Below the pieces are notes generated by a model. The model did no database searches, was not told where the DNA came from, and saw only the letters and a list, made by a program, of their open reading frames with translations. Position numbers and translations under genes: made by a program. This document shows positions 57,534 to 64,000 of a stretch of 64,000 bases of DNA, one piece after another (the first letter of the stretch is position 1; every line of letters starts with the position of its first letter). The DNA comes from Minisyncoccota bacterium. GTDB lineage: Bacteria; Patescibacteriota; JACMRA01. The stretch is taken from positions 111,814 through 175,813 of the forward strand of contig JACMRA010000016.1 of the NCBI GenBank assembly GCA_014376695.1. The letters run 5' to 3'.

Positions 57534-58631
57534 ATGTCGTTTAAAATCTTAGAAAAAACCTCAGACAAACTCCCAAAGAAATCCAAACCCACCAAAGTCG
57601 CAAAACCCACTAGTCAAGATGATAATTGGGATCCAAGCGTTACTCTCGGGTACCTTAACCAATCGACCAATGATAATCCGAGGCAGGTTTTTGTTAGTGC
57701 GGCTGTAATTCGCCCCACCGGTTTGATCGATCCCGAAATTATACTCAAGCCCACCTCCAATCAAGTTGACGATGTTATTGAACAAGTTCGGCTTCGTGTC
57801 ATCAAAAATCAACGAGTCATCATCACAACCCTAACCAAAAAATTTGCCGAAGAGTTAGATCTTTATTTCAAGCAGATTCATATCAAATCGGCCTATATTC
57901 ACAGTGATGTCGAGACTTTGGAAAGGCTAGATATACTCTCTGATCTGAGACGTGGTAAATACGATGTAATAATTGGGATTAACTTGCTTAGAGAAGGCTT
58001 AGATTTGCCTGAAGTTAGTCTTGTAGCAATTTTTGACGCCGATAAAGAAGGGTTTTTGAGGTCTAGAACTAGCCTAATCCAGATTGTCGGGCGAGCTGCT
58101 CGCCACATCGAAGGGCAAGTAATAATGTACGCCGATAAGATGACAAGTAGTATGCAACAAGCCATCGATGAGACAAATTACAAGCGAGAACTCCAGACAA
58201 ATTATAACCAAAAACACAATATCACTGTCAAAGGCGCCACTCGCCAAAACAAAACCATAGCCGATAGCGTGCGAGAAGATGTCAACAATAACCCTTTTTA
58301 CGGCCAAAGTGGGGCTAATCTTACTGTTACAAGCGGCTTTCAAGAAAAAAAATCCGATGATTACGACCCAAAATATCGCAAGCAATTGGTCGAAGACAGC
58401 CAAGCTGGGGAGCTGACAATTGACAATCGCTTTAGTAAGCGCGAAAAACCTCTGCGCAAAGCCCGGGCTGGACAAGTTTATGCAAACTTTGATACCGAAG
58501 TCCAGCAAATACAAAATGACCTTGCCAAGCAAAATCTTGACTCAAGTGAACTCCACGAGAGACTGCAAATTGCCATTGATAGTTACAATTTCGAGGAAGC
58601 GGCGGCCATTCGCAACATTCTGGGCCTCTAA
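57534..58631 (+). CDS. uvrB: UvrB C-terminal half (helicase motifs IV-VI + UVR domain) without ATP-binding N-terminus
   Basis: [116 protein letters not shown]; no Walker A. Confidence 0.93.
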   Translation: MSFKILEKTSDKLPKKSKPTKVAKPTSQDDNWDPSVTLGYLNQSTNDNPRQVFVSAAVIRPTGLIDPEIILKPTSNQVDDVIEQVRLRVIKNQRVIITTLTKKFAEELDLYFKQIHIKSAYIHSDVETLERLDILSDLRRGKYDVIIGINLLREGLDLPEVSLVAIFDADKEGFLRSRTSLIQIVGRAARHIEGQVIMYADKMTSSMQQAIDETNYKRELQTNYNQKHNITVKGATRQNKTIADSVREDVNNNPFYGQSGANLTVTSGFQEKKSDDYDPKYRKQLVEDSQAGELTIDNRFSKREKPLRKARAGQVYANFDTEVQQIQNDLAKQNLDSSELHERLQIAIDSYNFEEAAAIRNILGL

Positions 58632-58700
58632 AAACGCCTTGGCAAAAGTATGTTTTTGTGGTAAATTAGTACTAATAGTATAACAAAAACAAAAAATTTA

Positions 58701-59468
58701 ATGACTGCCGAAGCTCTTCAACAACCAATTGTAATTACAGAGGTAATCAAGCCTCTAGCCAAAACTCAGGAGGAAGACCAATACAACGAAGAGGCCGTCC
58801 GCAACAAGCTCTTTGGTTTATATGATAGGGATAGGATTCAAACCCTGTCCGATACTTTTTTTATTGTGGCTTTTTCGTTGGTTGTCCTAGATCTTAAGGT
58901 GCCCCGAGCAGACAGCGGCATACTTAATCAATCCAACATAAATATCGATGTCCTGCTCTCGTCTTTTGGCCAGGTAATGGGAATTATTATGATAACTTTG
59001 ATTAATTTGGCAATTTTTTGGGCAATTTTTAAACAGATGATCAAACATTCCAACAAGACTTTTGACAAAAATTACTTCATTTCGGCGGTCTTTTTTTATA
59101 CTTCGATATTGCTTTTGCCTTTTGTGCATACCATTTTTTACGTTTATCAAGGTAGTCACATTGTCCAGTCAATTTATGCAGGCCACCTGGCCCTTATCTC
59201 ACTATTTCAGCTGACTACTCTGCTCTATATCTGGTCGACCAAAGGCGAAAATCATATCGAAGTTACAATGCATCACAAGCTCCTTCTCCAGATTACTCTG
59301 GCTTTTGTGATTAATTTAACCATTGCGGGGGTTAGCTACTTTTTTGGGCTGTTTAATCCTTGGCTACTTCTTTTGGCCCCTTTGATTTATTTGATCGTTG
59401 ACATTTTTTGGGTCAATAAGTTGACCAAATCTACTATTGCTGAACTGGATAATCAAAGCACCATTTAG
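58701..59468 (+). CDS. TMEM175-type (DUF1211) cation channel protein
   Basis: DRIQTLSDTFFIVAFSLVVLDLKVP, six-TM pattern. Confidence 0.75.
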   Translation: MTAEALQQPIVITEVIKPLAKTQEEDQYNEEAVRNKLFGLYDRDRIQTLSDTFFIVAFSLVVLDLKVPRADSGILNQSNINIDVLLSSFGQVMGIIMITLINLAIFWAIFKQMIKHSNKTFDKNYFISAVFFYTSILLLPFVHTIFYVYQGSHIVQSIYAGHLALISLFQLTTLLYIWSTKGENHIEVTMHHKLLLQITLAFVINLTIAGVSYFFGLFNPWLLLLAPLIYLIVDIFWVNKLTKSTIAELDNQSTI

Positions 59469-59477
59469 CCAAGACCC

Positions 59478-59936
59478 TTACTCTTCCTCAAAAATATACT
59501 CAGGATATAGCCACAAAAACAGCTTTTTTTTGATTTTATATATCTCGTCGTAGTAGACTTGCCATTTTTCTTTGCCAGTGATTTTATCTTTTTTTAGTTT
59601 CCAGCCTTTACAATCCACGCAAATAGCCTTCCCATCTCGTTCAAATACAAAATCAGCAATATAAGTAAGTTCGCGAACTACATCGTTTCGTTTTTTGACA
59701 TTGTTCCACCAAGATTTTTTTGGCACTAGCGGGAAGGCTTTTTTGCATTCTAACTTGGAGATTTTACCGTCAATTTGGTCTTGATTGAACCTTAAATACA
59801 ACTCGTACTCGCTTTTGGAGTCAAAGATTTGTAGATTAGGATTAGCTGCCGCATGATCCTTGAGACCGCTGCGACCTTTGAGGACTTTGACCCCATTTTG
59901 GTCAATTTTTTGGGTGGTGTGATTGAATCTAGGCAT
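59478..59936 (-). CDS. DUF1064-like PD-(D/E)XK nuclease-fold protein
   Basis: FDSKSEYELYLRFNQDQIDGKISKLECKKAFPLVP...YIADFVFERDGKAICVDCKGWKLKKD. Confidence 0.78.
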   Translation of the reverse strand: MPRFNHTTQKIDQNGVKVLKGRSGLKDHAAANPNLQIFDSKSEYELYLRFNQDQIDGKISKLECKKAFPLVPKKSWWNNVKKRNDVVRELTYIADFVFERDGKAICVDCKGWKLKKDKITGKEKWQVYYDEIYKIKKKLFLWLYPEYIFEEE

Positions 59937-60023
59937 AGTCTATCTTTAGGTTTTTTATATTGGTGTTCGCTAGACAAAATATAGGTATATATGCCACTCA
60001 AGTCCTAGTGTGGGCAATTTTAG

Positions 60024-60044
60024 ATCCCGTGTCAAGCACGGGAT
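60024..60044. repeat. perfect palindrome ATCCCGTG-TCAAG-CACGGGAT (REP-like)
   Basis: 8-bp perfect stem, 5-nt loop; related half-site GACGGGATGACGG near 60081. Confidence 0.8.
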
Positions 60045-60155
60045 GACAGGTCTGGGGCGGGGAGGGATGAAAGGTTCGGTGACGGGATGACGGATTTTGG
60101 AGTGGTGAAAAAGAATTATGAAGCCCAAAAATTTATTGCAAAGAGTAAAAGCGAC

Positions 60156-61745
60156 CTACTCCAATACCATAAACCTACCCAACTGCCAAAAGCCGAATTG
60201 CCCGCCTCTATTCACTAAGCTCTCTCGCAGCATTCGGACCCTATAACGCGTCGTATAATCCATTGACTTGATATCCAAATCTTTGACTTCTAGTTTTTTA
60301 CTACCAAAGGTGTACTCGCCCCCAGCGCTACTGGCATCCAGCGTATAAACCGTTGAATCACTCAAATTAACAATCTTGCACAGACTTTTGGCGATATCGC
60401 AGTTGCTAGTGACCACTTCATCCCACTGCTGTTTGATACCAAAGTTTTGATTGATATTAGCTCCTGTCTGCCCATCGATTAGCCAGATGTAATTCTTGGC
60501 CCCAGCAATATGCAAGAACAGTCGCCCGCTAGCCAGCCAATCAACTCGAATGTAATTGTCTTGATAATATTCTTCGGGGCGGGCTGGTAATGGAGCCGCT
60601 GAACTGCTCGACTGGCCAGAATCTGGCTGGCTGGAATTTGACTTGGACCTAGTCGGAGTAAGCTTGTTGATTGCGGCGGCCACTTTAAATTCTTCAAGGA
60701 GCTTTTGGTAATCGCTCTGTCCTTGTTGCTGCCAAGCGCTTGCTCCAGTCAATTCGACGGTAGTCCAAATACTACTTAGTCCCTCGCCACTTTTTTTCCA
60801 GTCGCCGCCCATTGTCTTGTCCAGTGGTAGGTAGATTATGGTATTGACATACATCTTGGGATCTTGGAACTCGTAACTAACGCTTTGGGAGCTGGAACTT
60901 GAACTATCTGGATTGACGGCCACCTTGTCCACCAGACTTTGGATTGACTCTCTGCGAGCCGTGAGGGCTATCTTGCCATCTCTAATATCTAGTAACTGGG
61001 TAATTGTGTATCTGTCTTTGAGACTATAAATCTGCTCGATTAGGATTTTGGCATTCGTGAATCCTGGTTCAGACACAAATACTGACCCATCGGTTAGGCT
61101 GTATATCCAGTATTTCCCACCGTCAATCAACTTGTCTAATTGCTGCTCCGTCCTATCCTTGTCATATTGAGTCCCAATAGCCGTCTTGCCAATTATACGA
61201 TCGCCTAGGAAGTCTTTGGCTAGCGTATAGGACTTAGTAACTGTATTGTAGATAACTGGGTAATAGCCTTGAGCGCTTGTCTCTGGAGCTTTGATAGCTG
61301 AGAGGATTGGCTGAATATAAGTCTTATTGCTACTTTGGGCTGGTACATGGAGTAACCAATTGTCCTTGTTAATTGTATTATAGTAGAATATCTGGGGGTC
61401 AAGAGCTGCCTTAAACTCCAAATTCTGAAGGTTAGTTCCATTGAGTTTGGCCACCAAGTTATTGGGATCGGTGTTGTCGATTGCAACGGGCGAAGTCGGC
61501 TTGAACAAGTACCACAGCCCAAGACTAATCGCAGCAATGGTCAAAATCGCCGTAAGAATAATCACAATCAGGCGAGTGAGAGGATGGGGCTTGAGATAGG
61601 AGGAGAAAGATTGGAGCATGAGATTATTCGGGTTCACATTTAATACTAAAACAGGGATCGACTGCGGTGCCTCCAATATGTATTTCAAAATGGAGATGTG
61701 GTCCAGTGCTGTGACCAGTAGAACCCATTTCTGCAATTCTATCAC
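60156..61745 (-). CDS. membrane-anchored exported hypothetical protein
   Basis: TM segment LTRLIVIILTAILTIAAISLGLWYLF and large Ser/Gln-rich exported part; true start likely near 61619. Confidence 0.55.
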   Translation of the reverse strand: MIELQKWVLLVTALDHISILKYILEAPQSIPVLVLNVNPNNLMLQSFSSYLKPHPLTRLIVIILTAILTIAAISLGLWYLFKPTSPVAIDNTDPNNLVAKLNGTNLQNLEFKAALDPQIFYYNTINKDNWLLHVPAQSSNKTYIQPILSAIKAPETSAQGYYPVIYNTVTKSYTLAKDFLGDRIIGKTAIGTQYDKDRTEQQLDKLIDGGKYWIYSLTDGSVFVSEPGFTNAKILIEQIYSLKDRYTITQLLDIRDGKIALTARRESIQSLVDKVAVNPDSSSSSSQSVSYEFQDPKMYVNTIIYLPLDKTMGGDWKKSGEGLSSIWTTVELTGASAWQQQGQSDYQKLLEEFKVAAAINKLTPTRSKSNSSQPDSGQSSSSAAPLPARPEEYYQDNYIRVDWLASGRLFLHIAGAKNYIWLIDGQTGANINQNFGIKQQWDEVVTSNCDIAKSLCKIVNLSDSTVYTLDASSAGGEYTFGSKKLEVKDLDIKSMDYTTRYRVRMLRESLVNRGGQFGFWQLGRFMVLE

Positions 61746-63996
61746 CCTGGCTTACCACTTGACCTACCCTAACCGAAACTTTATCATTATGACCATACAA
61801 AGTTTCCGTACCATCTAAGTGTTTAATTGTGACATAATTTCCAAAGCCTCCATTAAAGTTATTATCGTTAAAAGCAATGGTGACGGTGCCTCCTTTAGAG
61901 GCGTAAATGGAAGTTCCGGTGGGCCCGGCCAAATCTACACCATTATGAGGACGGCCCCAACGCCAACCAAACGGCGAAGTAAAGGCAACTTTTTTGTCCA
62001 CTGGCCTGATGAAACCTCCTGGATTTTTTACGCCGCTATTACCCAAATCCCCAAAATTAATAGTACTGGGATTGATAGACGTATAGCCTCCCGCGCAGTT
62101 GGGCGTGCCAGTTAAGTTGTCTGTCGCCCTAATATTCGCACCTCCTTTGGTATTTGGATTTGGTAAATTAGAACCGCTGGCATTTACACCATCCTTGTCC
62201 AAACCTAAGTACTTAATAACTTCATTTGGTGGCATAAATTCCCCGTCATTTTGACTTCGGTTTATTAAAATACCAAAGTGCAAATGATCGTTATTATTTC
62301 CCTTCCCTGTGTTTCCGAGATAATCATTTACTTTTATTTTGGAGCCGACAGCATTTTCTGACTGAGTAATCGCAAGTTTCGAGAGATGAGTGTACCACAA
62401 ATATTTGTATATTAAACCGTTATAGACCACCGAGTTGTCGAGTTCAATTAATATCGTCCCCGGCGTGTCGACTCCTATATTTCTACTAGTACCCCAAGGT
62501 GTATGCCCATTCTCGGAATATATAATGGTTCCGTTGGCGGCGGCCCGTACTGGAGTACCAAAAGGAACTGCTAAATCCGCTCCAGAATCTCCCTCGTAGG
62601 CCGCATTATTTGCAGCACCTAGACCTTCTATTGGCAGCTGTAGTAACCCGTCAACACTTCGACCGGTGTATCCCTGCGCTAAGGCCTCCACCCCCGCGAA
62701 CGGATTGAGATTATTGAACCACTTGGTATCAGATTGTACCGTTGGGGCAAGCATAGCCTCCCGAAACTGTTTATCAAGGCTGGCGTAGGTGTTGGGGATT
62801 GGGTTACTGGCAGTTTTTACTCCGGTTCCAAGACAGCTGGCGAAAAGCTCATTGTAATTATTTTCGGCGGCCTCCCCGTATTGTTCTGGTCTAGTCTGAT
62901 TTTTATCCGCTGGACCAGCACCTAGCCACAACGCGGCGATTTTAAAATTATTTGACCTCCCTCCAAATACATTGAATGCTATCTTTTCTTTCCGTCCTGC
63001 GTTAATTACTTTTGCCTGTTTTATATGGTTTTCCTCCGAACCGGTCAATCCATATCCGTTAGAAGCTAAACTCGGATCGATTGGTATACCTGCAGTTCTC
63101 ATCCATTCTTCCATACCATGGGCTGCACCCGCGACATTTGGACACAGTTGAGCAACTCCAATACATCTCAATGTAGGATCTTTACTTATAGTATCCCATG
63201 CTGTTAACGAACCTGCCGTTTCAGTTGCCATTAGGGTAGTCACAAAGACAACGCTTTCATTAATCTCTTTTTCAGGTAATCCGGTCTTTTGAAATGTGCT
63301 TATAACTTTTCTTATTGCGGCAACAGGTATTTTAGCATCTTTTGAAAGTACTCCAGCATTTGCTTTCCACATTAATACTATATCATTATCCGCCTTACCT
63401 TCAATAGCTTTTGTAATACAGCCGCTTACTATTACGCTACCAGTCGTCGCGCTCCCAGGCTTTGAACAATTAGCATTAGCCGAGTTTTGAGCATCGTTTT
63501 TGCACTTCGTTAGTGTCGTTGAGTATCCAGCTACTGTCGCTAATACAGGATTTAAGGTCGCTGAGAGCGTAACAGCACTACCCGCAACAAATCGACTAAG
63601 CCCATCCTTGCAATAAAAGGCATCCGCGTAAGTCTGAAACAAGGCGATAAAAATCGTAGCCAGTATCAAAATCCCAAAAATAACAGCCACCGCCCAAGCC
63701 ACGTACGGAGCGATAACTTTTAGAATCATATCCCGGATCTTGCCTTCGGCTGCCTGGCGAAGCTTACTTTTTTGGTCGCCCGCGGGATTGCCGCCGTCTG
63801 CTCTTTGAGCTTCCTGGCTGAGGGCGTTTTGTTTGTTGCCAAGCTCTTCTCTTTTGGCATCTTTATCTTCGTCAGATTGATTAGTATTTTCGTTCTCTTC
63901 CTTCTGTCTCTCGATTTCGGCTTGACTCTCCTGCCTCATTTCGGCCTGCTTTTCGGGGCTTTGGCCACTATAAGGAAATGGATTAGTTTCGGGCAA
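61624..63996 (-). CDS. large membrane-anchored protein with two M23 (LytM) domains, possibly T4SS/cell-wall related
   Basis: TM APYVAWAVAVIFGILILATIFIALF; M23 copies YEGDSGADLAVPFGTPVRA...DHLHFG and PFGWRWGRPHNGVDLAGPTG...GPHLHFEIH; start is TTG at the window edge and may extend outside. Confidence 0.82.
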   Translation of the reverse strand: MPETNPFPYSGQSPEKQAEMRQESQAEIERQKEENENTNQSDEDKDAKREELGNKQNALSQEAQRADGGNPAGDQKSKLRQAAEGKIRDMILKVIAPYVAWAVAVIFGILILATIFIALFQTYADAFYCKDGLSRFVAGSAVTLSATLNPVLATVAGYSTTLTKCKNDAQNSANANCSKPGSATTGSVIVSGCITKAIEGKADNDIVLMWKANAGVLSKDAKIPVAAIRKVISTFQKTGLPEKEINESVVFVTTLMATETAGSLTAWDTISKDPTLRCIGVAQLCPNVAGAAHGMEEWMRTAGIPIDPSLASNGYGLTGSEENHIKQAKVINAGRKEKIAFNVFGGRSNNFKIAALWLGAGPADKNQTRPEQYGEAAENNYNELFASCLGTGVKTASNPIPNTYASLDKQFREAMLAPTVQSDTKWFNNLNPFAGVEALAQGYTGRSVDGLLQLPIEGLGAANNAAYEGDSGADLAVPFGTPVRAAANGTIIYSENGHTPWGTSRNIGVDTPGTILIELDNSVVYNGLIYKYLWYTHLSKLAITQSENAVGSKIKVNDYLGNTGKGNNNDHLHFGILINRSQNDGEFMPPNEVIKYLGLDKDGVNASGSNLPNPNTKGGANIRATDNLTGTPNCAGGYTSINPSTINFGDLGNSGVKNPGGFIRPVDKKVAFTSPFGWRWGRPHNGVDLAGPTGTSIYASKGGTVTIAFNDNNFNGGFGNYVTIKHLDGTETLYGHNDKVSVRVGQVVSQGDRIAEMGSTGHSTGPHLHFEIHIGGTAVDPCFSIKCEPE

Positions 63997-64000
63997 ATTA

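Noticed and set aside
59478-59936. Prophage indicated by the DUF1064-like nuclease
   Set aside because: No other phage genes (terminase, portal, capsid, integrase) recognised around it
1-64000. tRNA and rRNA genes
   Set aside because: None recognised in intergenic gaps by eye; needs tRNAscan/Infernal to exclude

Overview
The 64 kb window is densely coding, AT-rich bacterial DNA using the standard bacterial code; TGA is a terminal stop, e.g. at 44936-44938. It looks like a reduced, CPR/Patescibacteria-like genome: many small hypothetical membrane proteins, PilB and VirD4/TraM-like ATPases, almost no Shine-Dalgarno sequences, and split or decayed housekeeping genes. That lineage is an inference, not a demonstrated fact. 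Recognisable genes include RecQ, photolyase, MurD, an O-antigen-ligase-like protein, M16 and M23 peptidases, pyruvate kinase, UppS, ribosomal proteins L6/L18/S5, a BcsA-like GT2, SerS, EF-G and a TMEM175-type channel. The strongest hunt results are: (1) a clear heliorhodopsin (47960..48925) with an unusually long insertion, in the same window as a photolyase and a TspO-like protein; (2) a divergent lipid/isoprenoid cluster (30407..38170) with UbiA-type prenyltransferase, dolichol/phytol-kinase-like, CDP-alcohol phosphatidyltransferase, RPH/PPDK-like phosphotransferase and COQ4-like genes, plus an unusual fusion of a CarS-like (CDP-archaeol synthase) domain to a PlsC-like acyltransferase; (3) a recurring pattern of half-genes (DnaE C-term only, UvrD N-term only, UvrB C-term only, TsaD lacking its N-term) next to pseudogenes (archaeal-type MAT, Mrr-like nuclease, PP2C). 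No rRNA, tRNA or CRISPR array was recognised. All family calls come from motif recognition by eye and were not checked by database search.
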